From the NCBI GenBank assembly GCA_964423615.1, contig CAYRFQ010000004.1:124001-188000 (forward strand): a stretch of DNA of 64,000 bases, written 5' to 3'. Source of the DNA: CAYRFQ01 sp964423615 (lineage in GTDB: Bacteria > Planctomycetota > Planctomycetia > Gemmatales > Gemmataceae). The notes under the pieces are model-generated. The model saw only the letters and a program-made list of their open reading frames with translations. It was not told the DNA's origin and did no database searches. How positions within the stretch are numbered: position 1 is the stretch's first letter; each line of letters opens with the position of its first letter. The position numbers and the translations under genes were made by a program. Below, one piece after another: positions 35,052-45,131 of this stretch.

Positions 35052-38000
35052 TTAGCTACAACCAGACGTTGCACCGCACGTATCACATTTCGCGCAAGAC
35101 CCACTTCGGACAAGCGTCAGCTGACCACACTCCGGGCAAGGGTCCCCTTCATAACCTTTCATCCTGGCCAGTTTGATTTTCTCTTCGGGCGTGATTTGCG
35201 TTTTGACAGACGTCGTCATGAAGTTCGGATTCCCTGAATTCGAAGTCGGATTTCCGTTGGCTCCGCCTGCAAAGTCCACAATCGGATTCAAGTGGTTTGT
35301 CCGTGGTGCCATGATCAGACCAGGCATCAAACTTTGAACATCGATGACGCGTTCGGCCACGATTTCTTCGTCTTCGAATTCGGGTTCGTCTTTTTGCGTG
35401 TGCATGGCGTCGCCACGCAAATCGTCTTCCGAAACGTGAGCGAGATCATGCCGACCCAGGTAAGTGATGGCCAACTCGCGGAAAATGTAGTCGATCAAGG
35501 ATGTCGTCATTTTGATGTGAGGATTCCCTTGAACGATTCCGTTCGGTTCGAATCGCGTGAACAAAAACGCATCGACGAATTCATCCAGGGGCACACCATG
35601 TTGCAGCCCAAGCGAAACCGCAATGGCGAAACAGTTCGTCATGCTGCGGAAGGCGGCTCCTTCCTTGTGCATGTCAATGAAGATTTCACCTAGAGTATTG
35701 TCGTCATATTCCCCAGTGCGAAGATAAATCTTGTGGTTACCGATACGGGCCTTCTGGGTGTAACCGGCTCGCCGGTCCGGCAACCGACGACGTTTGGCGA
35801 TGTAGCGGTGGACGATCTTCTCGGCAATCTGAACGGGTGCAGCTTGGGGCTCGCTGGCAATGTCTTCGAACGAGTCGTCAATGTCAGCCACGCTGTTGAG
35901 CGGTTGGCTCAACTTCGAACCATCGCGGTAAAGCGCGTTCGCTTTCAGCATCAAACGCCAACTCAGATCGTAGGCATTCTTGACGTCTTCGATGCTGGCC
36001 TCGTGGGGCATGTTGATGGTCTTGCTGATGGCACCCGAAATAAACGGCTGGGCCGTGGCCATCATCCGGATGTGGGCCTCGGCACTCAAATACCGTTGAC
36101 CGTTTTTGCCACACTTGTTGGCGCAGTCGAAGACCGGATAATGTTCTTCTCGCAAATGCGGTGCACCTTCGATCGTCATCGTTCCACAGACGTACTCATT
36201 CGCTTCAGAAATCTGATCTTTCGTGAAGCCAAGCACCTCGAGAAGGTTGAAATTCGGATCGTTCAATTTGTAGTCCGAGATCTGCAGCTGATCTTTCAAG
36301 AACTCGTCACCGATCGTCCACCGATTCAAAACAAAGGACAACTCGAACGCACCGGGCAACTGGGACTCGACTTTCTTGATGATGTCGTCGGTGAAACCCA
36401 GGGTCTTGAGCGATTCCCGGTTGACGTGTGGACAACCCTGCAAAGTGCCCGTGCCCCGAGAGTAACGAATGATATCCTCGATCTGCCGCTGGTCGTAACC
36501 GAGACGCACCAAGGCCGGCGGGATCGAAGCGTTGATGATCTTGAAATAACCGCCACCAGCTAGCTTCTTGAACTTCACGAGAGCGAAATCCGGTTCGACG
36601 CCCGTCGTGTCGCAATCCATCACCAATGCGATCGTACCCGTTGGAGCGATGCAAGTAACTTGGGCATTGCGGAACCCGTGCCGCTCTCCCAACTCGACCA
36701 TCCGGTCACTTTCTTTCCGGGCTGCTTCCACGAGATACGCGGGAGTGTCTTCCGAATTGAGACCCGTAGGAGTAATCGAAAGTCCTTCGTATTCGTCGGG
36801 CCGAGCGCTGTGAGCGGCCAGACGATGATTGTGGACAACTCGCAACATGGCCTCTTTGTTCGCTTCGAAACGAGAAAACGGGCCGAGTTCACTCGCAATT
36901 TCTGCCGAAGTTGCATAGGCACGAGCATGCATCATCGCGGTGATCGCGGCGCACTGACCACGACCTCCATCGGAGTCGTATGGCAACCCTTGGACCATCA
37001 GCAAAGACCCCATGTTCGCATAGCCGAGCCCAAGCGTGCGATAGTCATACGATTGTTGGGCGATCGACTCGCTCGGGAACTGAGCCATGTGGACCGAAAT
37101 TTCGAGAACCAAAGTCCAGAGACGAGTCGCATGGAGAAAAGAATCAACGTCGAACTTCGCTCCTTCGGTATCGTAAAACTTCAATAAGTTGAGCGAAGCC
37201 AAGTTGCAGGCCGTGTCATCCAAGAACAAGTATTCCGAACATGGGTTCGATGCATTAATACGACCATCGTTGGGACAAGTGTGCCATTCATTGATCGTCG
37301 TATCGAACTGCATCCCGGGATCCGCACACGACCACGCAGCGTAGGCGATTTGGTCCCACAAATCCCGAGCCTGGACAGTCTTTCGGGGGCGAGGTGGTCG
37401 TCCTTCCTTCGCGGCCTGAACTTTCTCCGTGCGCCAGTACAAGTGCCAGGGGTCATCTTGTTCGACGGCCCGCATGAATTCGTTTGGAACACGAACGGAG
37501 TTATTACTGTTCTGGCCAGCCACCGTTGCATACGCCGACGAGTTCCAGTCGGTCGTATACTCCTCGAACTCGAGCGACGTGAAACCTTGCTTGCCCAATT
37601 GGATCACTCTCTCGATGTAATTCACCGGAACGAGAGCACGGCGAGCGTCGATGATGGCTTGCCGGAGGTCGAGGTTCTTCGAGCGGTCGAACGCCTCGTC
37701 TTTGTTGGGCCAATTATGGCAGACCGTCATGATGTTGTTCAGGTGACGACTCAGAGCCTGGGAACCGGAAACGAGGGCGGCAACCTTCTGTTCTTCCGTT
37801 ACTTTCCAGTTGACAAAATCTTCGATGTCGGGATGGTCGAGGTCGAGAACCACCATTTTGGCCGCACGTCTCGTAGTCCCTCCAGACTTGATAGCCCCCG
37901 CTGCCCTATCTCCTATCTTGAGGAAGCTCATGAGGCCACTCGAACGACCACCACCCGATAACGGTTCTCCTTCACCTCGAAGGTTCGAGAAGTTCGTCCC

Positions 38001-38672
38001 AGTGCCTGACCCGTATTTGAAAATCCTTGCTTCACGAACCCAAAGGTCCATGATGCCGCCTTCGTTGACGAGATCGTCCGCAATGGATTGGATGAAGCAC
38101 GCGTGGGGTGCCGGTCGCTCGTAAGCCGAGCTGGATTTCACCAACTCTTTCGTGTTCGGATCGACGAAATGGTGGCCCTGAGGGGGACCTTCGATGCCGT
38201 AGGCCCAGTGTAGTCCAGTATTGAACCATTGGGGGCTATTGGGGGCGGCCATTTGCGCGGCGAGCATGTAACACAGTTCGTCAAAAAATGCCCTCGCGTC
38301 GGCTTCGCTAGAGAAGTAGCCACCCTTCCAGCCCCAGTACGTCCAACATCCGGCCAGCCGACGGAAAACCTGCCGGGCGTCTGTCTCCTGTTCGATGCAA
38401 TGGTCACCCTCGACCGGCCGACTTCTCTGGAGCCACTCGGGAACACCCTCTTCGGGAATTCGGACGAACTGGGCTGCGAGTCCTGCTTTGCGGAAGTATT
38501 TTTGGGCCAAAATGTCTACAGCGACTTGGGACCAGTGCTCCGGAGCCAAGAGTCCTTTCATCTCGAAGACGGTCGAACCATCAGGATTGATGATGCGTGA
38601 AGTTCGTGAAACAAAAGTGAAGGTGGCAAATGGGTCTCGGCCCTCTGTGGTGTACCGTCGTGCAATCTGCAT
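35052..38672 (-). CDS. nrdJ: Adenosylcobalamin-dependent (class II) ribonucleotide reductase
   Basis: A 1206-residue class II ribonucleotide reductase that makes deoxyribonucleotides without oxygen, using B12. Features are the N-terminal region with KYFRKAGLAAQFVRIP, active-site SNPCSEYLFLDDTACNLASLN (Cys478), NSNNSVRVPNEFM, KTINMPHEASIEDVKNAYDLSW, and the C-terminal zinc ribbon with CPECGQL, CAKCDTCGATSGCS. The length matches the long vitamin B12-dependent RNR type common in planctomycetes, whose C-terminal Cys pair re-reduces the active site. A dCTP deaminase gene lies about 200 bp upstream on the same strand, both serving deoxynucleotide supply. A promoter-like sequence precedes it. No intein or inserted domain is seen. 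Confidence 0.96.
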   Translation of the reverse strand: MQIARRYTTEGRDPFATFTFVSRTSRIINPDGSTVFEMKGLLAPEHWSQVAVDILAQKYFRKAGLAAQFVRIPEEGVPEWLQRSRPVEGDHCIEQETDARQVFRRLAGCWTYWGWKGGYFSSEADARAFFDELCYMLAAQMAAPNSPQWFNTGLHWAYGIEGPPQGHHFVDPNTKELVKSSSAYERPAPHACFIQSIADDLVNEGGIMDLWVREARIFKYGSGTGTNFSNLRGEGEPLSGGGRSSGLMSFLKIGDRAAGAIKSGGTTRRAAKMVVLDLDHPDIEDFVNWKVTEEQKVAALVSGSQALSRHLNNIMTVCHNWPNKDEAFDRSKNLDLRQAIIDARRALVPVNYIERVIQLGKQGFTSLEFEEYTTDWNSSAYATVAGQNSNNSVRVPNEFMRAVEQDDPWHLYWRTEKVQAAKEGRPPRPRKTVQARDLWDQIAYAAWSCADPGMQFDTTINEWHTCPNDGRINASNPCSEYLFLDDTACNLASLNLLKFYDTEGAKFDVDSFLHATRLWTLVLEISVHMAQFPSESIAQQSYDYRTLGLGYANMGSLLMVQGLPYDSDGGRGQCAAITAMMHARAYATSAEIASELGPFSRFEANKEAMLRVVHNHRLAAHSARPDEYEGLSITPTGLNSEDTPAYLVEAARKESDRMVELGERHGFRNAQVTCIAPTGTIALVMDCDTTGVEPDFALVKFKKLAGGGYFKIINASIPPALVRLGYDQRQIEDIIRYSRGTGTLQGCPHVNRESLKTLGFTDDIIKKVESQLPGAFELSFVLNRWTIGDEFLKDQLQISDYKLNDPNFNLLEVLGFTKDQISEANEYVCGTMTIEGAPHLREEHYPVFDCANKCGKNGQRYLSAEAHIRMMATAQPFISGAISKTINMPHEASIEDVKNAYDLSWRLMLKANALYRDGSKLSQPLNSVADIDDSFEDIASEPQAAPVQIAEKIVHRYIAKRRRLPDRRAGYTQKARIGNHKIYLRTGEYDDNTLGEIFIDMHKEGAAFRSMTNCFAIAVSLGLQHGVPLDEFVDAFLFTRFEPNGIVQGNPHIKMTTSLIDYIFRELAITYLGRHDLAHVSEDDLRGDAMHTQKDEPEFEDEEIVAERVIDVQSLMPGLIMAPRTNHLNPIVDFAGGANGNPTSNSGNPNFMTTSVKTQITPEEKIKLARMKGYEGDPCPECGQLTLVRSGSCAKCDTCGATSGCS

Positions 38673-38788
38673 AGCGTCTCCCCTGGCCCCGTCGCACTAA
38701 CAGGGACAATAAACAACATTTGTCTTCTTAGAATCAGCGAGAAGGATATTTGTTTGGCTGGATGGGGTAATTTGTTTCAACACAAACT

Positions 38789-38817
38789 AGAATATACTGT
38801 TCGCCTGTACATTTCAA
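38789..38817 (-). promoter_or_regulatory. Sigma-70-like promoter for nrdJ
   Basis: On the minus strand TTGAAA (38817-38812) is separated by 17 nt from TATTCT (38794-38789). Both match the -35/-10 consensus reasonably. It lies about 120 bp upstream of the nrdJ start. A match to the NrdR box was looked for here and is poor. Confidence 0.4.
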
Positions 38818-38868
38818 GTCCAGTAGTTTTGAATGGACGTGGCGACCCCGTTCACGCCCCAATGAATA

Positions 38869-39438
38869 CTATTGCCCCTCACCTTGTTCCTCGCCAGAGA
38901 CAAATGGCAAGGTAAGCCCAGGTTGGTCCTGGTATTTCCCCCTCTTATCAGCATAACTCACACGACACGGGGACTCGGCACGGAAGAATAGGATTTGTGC
39001 AATTCCCTCATTGGCATAAATTTTTGCCGGTAGCGGAGTTGTGTTACTAATCTCGATGGTTATTTTTCCACGCCATTCGGGTTCTAAAGGCGTTATATTC
39101 ACGATCACTCCACACCTTGCATAAGTACTTTTTCCTAAGCAAACGGCTAGTATGTCCCTTGGTACCTCGAAGTATTCAACCGTCTCAGCAAGGGCAAAAC
39201 TGTTCGGCGGAATCAAACACGAGTCGGCTTCGATATCCACGAAAGCGTTGGAACTGAAGTTTTTCGGATCGATCAAGGCCCCATAGACGTTCGTAAACAC
39301 CTTAAAATGTCGACCAACCCGGACATCGTATCCATAGCTGCTGACGCCATAGGAGATGACACCTGGCCGAACGGCTGCCTCGGCGTACGGCTCGATCTTG
39401 ATTTGTTCCGCAATTTGCCAATCCGGTAAAACACTCAC
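38869..39438 (-). CDS. dcd: dCTP deaminase
   Basis: A 189-residue enzyme converting dCTP to dUTP for dTTP synthesis. Motifs are VISYGVSSYGYDVRVG, FVDIEADSCLIPPNSFALAETVEYFEVP, GKSTYARCGVIVNITPLEPEWRG (catalytic Glu in PLEPEW) and YANEGIAQILFF. The GTG at 39438 was chosen because GAGGAAA precedes it and it puts VSVLPDWQI at the N-terminus; a start at 39588 would give an atypical leader. Length is typical for Dcd. It precedes nrdJ on the same strand, so together they adjust deoxynucleotide pools. Confidence 0.95.
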   Translation of the reverse strand: MSVLPDWQIAEQIKIEPYAEAAVRPGVISYGVSSYGYDVRVGRHFKVFTNVYGALIDPKNFSSNAFVDIEADSCLIPPNSFALAETVEYFEVPRDILAVCLGKSTYARCGVIVNITPLEPEWRGKITIEISNTTPLPAKIYANEGIAQILFFRAESPCRVSYADKRGKYQDQPGLTLPFVSGEEQGEGQ

Positions 39439-39754
39439 GGCTAGTTTCCTCAATCCTTGGAAGTCGCAAAGAGGCATAAACAGTGGGGGCGTGTTCGCCA
39501 CGAAATCGGTGCTCGTGCCTGGTCGAAAGTCGTCAGGCCGGGGGCATCGTAGGGCAGACCTGAGTTGACCATTTGGGCTCTTTCCCAACGGGTTGGGCTC
39601 ACGCCTAGTCTACGATAATTCCCTATCTTTTCCCATCGTGAAGCGCAAGCTTGCGGCGAGCCCAATTCGTCAAGGCAGGGTTGACGTCTGCAGCTGAAAG
39701 AGACTTCTCTCCCTACCGTAGCCAGCAATTTGTTGAGGTTTCCTATTCATCGGT
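39439..39754. other. Intergenic region, 316 bp, repeat-like
   Basis: No gene. It contains CCCAACGGGTTGGG (near 39587), a short palindrome flanked by GAGCCCAA-type sequence. This looks like a degenerate dispersed repeat, but I found no second copy in the window. Confidence 0.35.
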
Positions 39755-42700
39755 TCACTGAAGGAAGAACCTTATCGCTTCCGAGACCAAGACGAGCCGG
39801 GGACGGATTTGGATATTAGGCGTGCGGGTCGTGCCAGTCACACGGAGCGATACCAGTTTGCCGCCCAGAAAACTCAGAATGCGTGGCAGGCTATTTCCGG
39901 GAATTGCACCTCGTTCGGGAATGACAATATCAATCCATTTGCGCAGCGGAGGAGTGAGCTTGAGTTTTCCGGTATTCGCGGTGACATTGAGCGCCAGCCG
40001 TCCACCTGCCGTGACCGTGCCGTCGGCAAACAGCTGCACGACGGGAGAACGAAGCGTGAGCTTCTGCAAGCGTAGGATGTTGTTGCGAAAATGCCCAACA
40101 ACCTGTCCAGCTTCAAACTGAAGATTTGGGGAAAACCGCAACACTCGGCGAATTTGATCTACAGGGGCCATCGCAGCGGCTCGGAAGGAGGCGAACTCCA
40201 GCTGGATTCGAGCATCGATGTCTTGGCTGCTTCGGAAATTACGAGCCGAGAACTGTATCAAACCTTTGAGTTTCCCATGAACGAGGGTTTGACGCACCTT
40301 GGCTTCACGCGTGAGCCGGCTGAGGTTGATGTCTCGGAACTTGGCGGTCCCACGAAAGTTCGTTCGATTTCCAAGTTCCAATTCGCCCTGGAGTTCACAA
40401 CGTCCAGAAGCGACCTGGCCTCGCGACTGCGTCACATCAGCTCGGAACGTCCCGCTGGACGACTGGTATTCCCATCGGAGAGGAACACGCCAGTCTCGCG
40501 CCGAGATACCGTAGATTGTCCCACTGGGCATTTCCACCAAAGCACTGCCCCGAATCGTGTTTTTACCCTGCCCTCGAACGACGACAGACCCCACACCCAC
40601 AAGAGGTCCTTTCTTGACCTTGAACAACGGTGTGAGCGCCGCCAGATGCACGTTGGAAAGCCGCAGCCCAAACCGGACGTCTCCGTCGTCGATCCGAACT
40701 TGGCCCTTTCCCAAAACGGTCCCCTTCGCCAGCAACCCGGTGAGTTTCGTCAAATGAACCACTTCCGAGTCCCAAGACAACCGGCCTTTCACGCTACCGA
40801 GCGAGGCTCCGTTCGCAGACAAATCCGCGATCTGGAATTGGGCATTCCCGGTCGGGAATGTCTCCCTCGCTTTTTGGGCATACGTGACTGTGCCATTGAA
40901 CTCCCCGTCGATGGGAGATTTCCGAGACCCGAAGGCGGTCAACAAGCTGGCAACGCTCAGCTTCTTTAAGACCGCCGTGCCGCCATTCGGTTGCGGCGTC
41001 GACAGTTCGTCGCTCGTCGGGACACGCCCCTGAAAAGCGATGTGGCCACCGAGAACTTGAGCCGCGCCTTCGTAGCCGAGTCCCTTATTCGAATAATCAA
41101 ACGAAGCGACCACTTCCGGTATCCGAATTTGTTTCCACCGAAAGGTTTCCGACCGCAGCGAGACAGTCCCGCGAATTCTACGCGTGGCCACCGATCTCAA
41201 ATCGTCAAACTTCGCGTCGATCGTACCGTCGAGAGTTCCTTCGATCGCCTTGAGTTTCATACGGCAGGGGTTTACCCCTCTCATCTGCAGTGCCACCTCG
41301 CCGCTCAGATCGTTTGTAGTATCGAGGTGTCCATCCGCAGTCAATTCTCCGAGCGGTCCCTTCAGCGTCATGTTCGTCAGTTCCAGGCGATTCCGATTTG
41401 CCTTCCAATTCAGAGTCGCCACACCAAGCGTTTCCTCTTGCACCTTGAGGTTTCCGATACGGGTCGTGCCGTGGGCCTGGAACTTCCAAGGCGCAAGAGT
41501 CCCTTTTACGTCGAGGTTGGTAGCAACAATCCCGTTGATCGGTGGTTTTTCGACACCCAAGGGCACGAACTTCAAAGCGGTATCCAGTGCGACGCCCTGG
41601 AGTTTGGTCGTCCCAACGAAAGGATACTCATCCGCCAACCGAATAACGAAATCGCCGGCTGCTTTCCCTTCCTTCGAATCGACACGAATGTCAACAACCC
41701 GGAGCACATTTTCGAGGAAAGAAACGTTTACCGTCGCGCAGACGTCCTCAAAGGATGCGACTTGCCCTCGGGCAGAAATCGTCCCCTTGATGTTCCACAG
41801 AGGCAGTTCCGTTAACTGGGCAAGTGGAGCAACCCCCTGCATTTCGCCAGAAAGACTCCCTTCGATCGGAAACGAAAACGGCACTCGTTTGATGAACGAT
41901 TTGATTGGCACGTCCGACGCACGCAACCGAACGTGAAGCGACCGCAACGGGACCACCTCCGCCCGCCCGCTCATCGAGAGAAGACCGAACTTCTTTTCTG
42001 GTTGCCGTTCCTCAGTAACACCCTTGGCGAGAAAATTCCCAAACCTCACCACGCCTCGTTGATATCCCAGTTTTCCGCTTACCCCAGAAAAGCAAAAGCC
42101 ACCGACTTGAAGGTCGATGGCTTTGACAGAACCGATTCCGGAATACGTTCTTGGGTCTGCTGCGGAAGCGATGGGTATTGTCGCAAAGACGGTCCAGGAG
42201 ACCCTTCCTTCGGCATCTGGTGGAAGCCGCCAGTCCAGAGTCTTTGCGATATTCGTCAGGTGAACTTCATCACCGGTTAACTGGACGTGGGCGAAACTCG
42301 CCACGGGATGATGTTTCTCTACGCGAGAAGGCAAGCGTCCCAATTTGAAAAATTGAGGCAAGCTCGTCATGTTCCCCCACTCGATTTCATTTCCGTCGAT
42401 TCGAAATGTCAAACCGAGACGAAACCGGGAAAAGTGTACAGTTCCTTGCCCATTCCCGCGAACTTGTGGAAGCCCGGTCGGTCGGCCTTTCACTTGAAGA
42501 TTAGCTTGACCGGTCAATTCTCCGCCGAACGACTTCGGGACCTCCCACGATTTAGGCAAGGCAGCCAGCTTGGCTCGTCTCAACTCGATCTTTTGGAAAT
42601 CAAGTTGGCTGAAAGCTCCCGAGAAATCGAGCCTCGCATCCATCGCGATTTTGCCTTCAAAAGCATCACCCTCGACGTCGCTCAAGGTGACGACAGAATC

Positions 42701-43582
42701 TTCGATCACCACACGGCCCGCAGCCTCCTTGGCCGTTAGGGAGATCACCGGGACAATCACCGTAGCGTCTTTCGGTTCCAAGCCGACATGGTAAGTGATT
42801 TTTTTCGTATCCCAGTTGTAACGGAGCTTGATGTTTGCCGGAGTCTTTCCGTGGATCTGAGCGCTCTCCCAGACCCCAGGATGGACAAAGGGGAGGCTTT
42901 TGAGCATGGCCAACGAGACATTGACTCGTTCCTTCGTTTGCATGTCCAACCCGGCCAAATTACCCTTGGGGTCGACGAGACCACCCAGGTTCCAAGTTCC
43001 CCACGTCTCGTCGGTCAAGGCCCCTTTCAGGACGAACCGATCTTCCTCGGATCCGATGCTGCCGTGAACCCCAGAGACCACGAAATCAGGAAAGTTTGGT
43101 TTCGTGAAAGTAACAGTCGTGTCTCGCAGGTCGAGCGTTGGGCTAGGAACCTGCATCCCGGAGCCTACCGGAACAGGAAATTGAGTCAACATCCCGCCCT
43201 CGGCATCCAACCGCAGTTCGATCGAGACGCCTGTGAGAATCACGCGGCTTGGGTTGGTGTTGCCGGACAACGCGTTCCAGAGCGTCACGTTGGCCGTCAC
43301 CCGCTTTGCCATCAGCCAAGCGGTGCCATCAGCACTGGTTCTTTCCTTCGGCGGCCCTTCGACTCGACTTGGGCCTTCGTAAACCTTGAGCCCTCCGATG
43401 AATGTTCCATCAAAACCGATCTGGAACGAGTCGATCTCGACCGGTGCTCCGATCAGATCCTCGAGTTGAGCACGAACTTGCTCCTTGAGGGCATCCGAGC
43501 GAACGTACCAACAACCACCAACAATGCCGAGGATGAAAACAATCCCAAGGACAACGTACAGAGATCGTAGAATACGCTTCAT
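39755..43582 (-). CDS. Giant AsmA-like envelope protein
   Basis: A 1275-residue protein with one N-terminal membrane helix (RSLYVVLGIVFILGIVGGCWYV), then a long beta-rich periplasmic body like AsmA/TamB/YhdP-type proteins, which bridge the inner and outer membranes and move phospholipids. The first periplasmic segment, LKEQVRAQLEDLIGAPVEIDSF, is typical of AsmA (a new helix after the anchor and the EID.F strand). Repeated strands such as LTADGHLDTTNDLSGEVALQM and FADGTVTAGGRLALNVTANTG occur. It ends in an AsmA-like C-terminal region. The ATG at 43582 is chosen; the frame is open to 43705 but the extra leader would bury the anchor. It stands alone on the minus strand. AsmA-type function is inferred. 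Confidence 0.82.
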   Translation of the reverse strand: MKRILRSLYVVLGIVFILGIVGGCWYVRSDALKEQVRAQLEDLIGAPVEIDSFQIGFDGTFIGGLKVYEGPSRVEGPPKERTSADGTAWLMAKRVTANVTLWNALSGNTNPSRVILTGVSIELRLDAEGGMLTQFPVPVGSGMQVPSPTLDLRDTTVTFTKPNFPDFVVSGVHGSIGSEEDRFVLKGALTDETWGTWNLGGLVDPKGNLAGLDMQTKERVNVSLAMLKSLPFVHPGVWESAQIHGKTPANIKLRYNWDTKKITYHVGLEPKDATVIVPVISLTAKEAAGRVVIEDSVVTLSDVEGDAFEGKIAMDARLDFSGAFSQLDFQKIELRRAKLAALPKSWEVPKSFGGELTGQANLQVKGRPTGLPQVRGNGQGTVHFSRFRLGLTFRIDGNEIEWGNMTSLPQFFKLGRLPSRVEKHHPVASFAHVQLTGDEVHLTNIAKTLDWRLPPDAEGRVSWTVFATIPIASAADPRTYSGIGSVKAIDLQVGGFCFSGVSGKLGYQRGVVRFGNFLAKGVTEERQPEKKFGLLSMSGRAEVVPLRSLHVRLRASDVPIKSFIKRVPFSFPIEGSLSGEMQGVAPLAQLTELPLWNIKGTISARGQVASFEDVCATVNVSFLENVLRVVDIRVDSKEGKAAGDFVIRLADEYPFVGTTKLQGVALDTALKFVPLGVEKPPINGIVATNLDVKGTLAPWKFQAHGTTRIGNLKVQEETLGVATLNWKANRNRLELTNMTLKGPLGELTADGHLDTTNDLSGEVALQMRGVNPCRMKLKAIEGTLDGTIDAKFDDLRSVATRRIRGTVSLRSETFRWKQIRIPEVVASFDYSNKGLGYEGAAQVLGGHIAFQGRVPTSDELSTPQPNGGTAVLKKLSVASLLTAFGSRKSPIDGEFNGTVTYAQKARETFPTGNAQFQIADLSANGASLGSVKGRLSWDSEVVHLTKLTGLLAKGTVLGKGQVRIDDGDVRFGLRLSNVHLAALTPLFKVKKGPLVGVGSVVVRGQGKNTIRGSALVEMPSGTIYGISARDWRVPLRWEYQSSSGTFRADVTQSRGQVASGRCELQGELELGNRTNFRGTAKFRDINLSRLTREAKVRQTLVHGKLKGLIQFSARNFRSSQDIDARIQLEFASFRAAAMAPVDQIRRVLRFSPNLQFEAGQVVGHFRNNILRLQKLTLRSPVVQLFADGTVTAGGRLALNVTANTGKLKLTPPLRKWIDIVIPERGAIPGNSLPRILSFLGGKLVSLRVTGTTRTPNIQIRPRLVLVSEAIRFFLQ

Positions 43583-43868
43583 GAAACAGGAACCGTGATC
43601 GAATACTGGAATTCCAGACGCAACGTGCCAAAGGGTTCGGTACCGCCCAAGCTGGTCACACCCTCCAAGTGACTTGCCCAAAGCCCATGCTTCCAGCAGG
43701 GACAAGGCCGACCAACAAGTTTTCGCTTGTCTGGTTGGGCTAATCGTCTACCATAGTCCTCAGAGTGCCGTCTGAGAGACGATCGCATCACCAAACTCCG
43801 AGATTTCTCGGGTACCATACACCGGACGGACTTTCCGATCAATCTCGCCTGATCTGGGCTTTTCCATC

Positions 43869-45131
43869 ATGACTGATGCTACTGAAGAGACCGATGTCGG
43901 CCGTTCTGACGGACGTTGGTTCAATCGGTTGTCGACCTTGATCGGTTTGTTGACCGTTGGTGTGGTGTTGTTTCTGCCGATGGTTGCGTTGGTCTTTCTA
44001 CGGACCCTCCTCGACACCCTCCAACTATACGACAAAACGGCCTTGAAAGTTTCGGGAAGCGCGGTCGGAATCGGGGTCATCCTTCGAGCCACAGCAAGAC
44101 GGCTCCTCCGAACAGGCGCACGCAACGTCATGCGCACTACCGTGGGAACGTTCACGCGGACAACAATGCGAGCGCTCACGCGGCGTGTCGTTCGGATCGC
44201 CGTTCGGTCGGCATCTCTCGTTGCCCAAAAAGTCTTTTTTGTCAAGGCCGTCGAATACACCCAAACAACAGAAATCAGAGAAACCACCCAGCCAACGCAT
44301 ACGATCGACTCGTCTCAACCAAAAGATTTCCAACAGCCGCCCGAAGCAAAACAAATTCACTCACCGGCCAACTCGTTCGTAGCGATCTTACTAGGGTTCG
44401 TCGCGCTTTACTTTTCTATGTTGGGAATCCTCTACATACTTTCCTGGAATGAGTTCCCAGGGAACGAGTATCTACCCCACATGGGGACAACGTTGGCGAT
44501 CAATCCGGCAGTGCCGACCACCGCGATTCCAGCCGCCGCCATGAATTCGCCGGACATCGCGCCCAAAGCAAAATTCTCGTCGAAGTTTCGGCAAATCTCG
44601 ACCGGAGTGACGGGAGAACCGTTCTCGAAAAGCCTGGAACAACGATCAAATGCAAAGTTCCACTCGGTGTATCTCCTGGCGTTGTTCGGATCCCTGCCGA
44701 TTTTGTTCTACGCCCTCTTTGTCAGCGTGTCGGCTTGGCGAAATGACATCAAAGTCCAATTCCAAACGGGAATCGATGGCTTACTCCTTCAGGCCTACTT
44801 CACAGGTGGCGGCTCGTTTTTGCCTTTGACCACCGACGTCCATTACGAAGGGTCCCCGCGGAAACGAGCGATCGTCAGCGCCACGGCCCTCATCGGTCTC
44901 TTCTTGATCCATCTGTTGTTGCTGTTCCCAGCGTATTGGTTCGACTCCTACCTGTATCGTTATGCTTCGGGAATGTTCTTGCTTTATTGTTTCATCTACG
45001 CGTTCCCCATCCGTCCACTCGATGGACATTCGTTGTGGAATTGGAGTGGTTGGTTGTGGTTGTTGTTCTTCTTGCCGATCTTTCTTTCTTTCATGCTCAA
45101 CATTCCGGGGTCGTTCAATGCAATCCTCTGA
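43869..45131 (+). CDS. Multi-pass membrane protein, M50-like C-terminal PLDG motif
   Basis: A 420-residue membrane protein with about six helices (LIGLLTVGVVLFLPMVALVFL, FVAILLGFVALYFSMLGILYIL, VYLLALFGSLPILFYALFVSV, LIGLFLIHLLLLFPAYWF and two at the C-terminus). A basic Arg-rich stretch (RATARRLLRTGARNVMRTT) lies between the first and second helix. The C-terminal segment AFPIRPLDGHSLW resembles the PxLDG motif of site-2 proteases (M50), but no HExxH motif is visible, so catalytic activity is unlikely or unrelated. It is the first of three overlapping genes; the next gene starts 14 bp before its stop. Function unknown. Confidence 0.7.
   Translation: MTDATEETDVGRSDGRWFNRLSTLIGLLTVGVVLFLPMVALVFLRTLLDTLQLYDKTALKVSGSAVGIGVILRATARRLLRTGARNVMRTTVGTFTRTTMRALTRRVVRIAVRSASLVAQKVFFVKAVEYTQTTEIRETTQPTHTIDSSQPKDFQQPPEAKQIHSPANSFVAILLGFVALYFSMLGILYILSWNEFPGNEYLPHMGTTLAINPAVPTTAIPAAAMNSPDIAPKAKFSSKFRQISTGVTGEPFSKSLEQRSNAKFHSVYLLALFGSLPILFYALFVSVSAWRNDIKVQFQTGIDGLLLQAYFTGGGSFLPLTTDVHYEGSPRKRAIVSATALIGLFLIHLLLLFPAYWFDSYLYRYASGMFLLYCFIYAFPIRPLDGHSLWNWSGWLWLLFFLPIFLSFMLNIPGSFNAIL

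Noticed and set aside
38673..38868. A possible cobalamin riboswitch or NrdR box upstream of the B12-dependent nrdJ.
   Set aside because: The gap is short, the B12-box was not recognised, and the NrdR-like ACAGTATATTCTAG matches only about half of the consensus.
43869..45131. Assignment of the first cassette gene as an M50 site-2 protease.
   Set aside because: Only a PLDG-like motif is present; there is no HExxH zinc motif.
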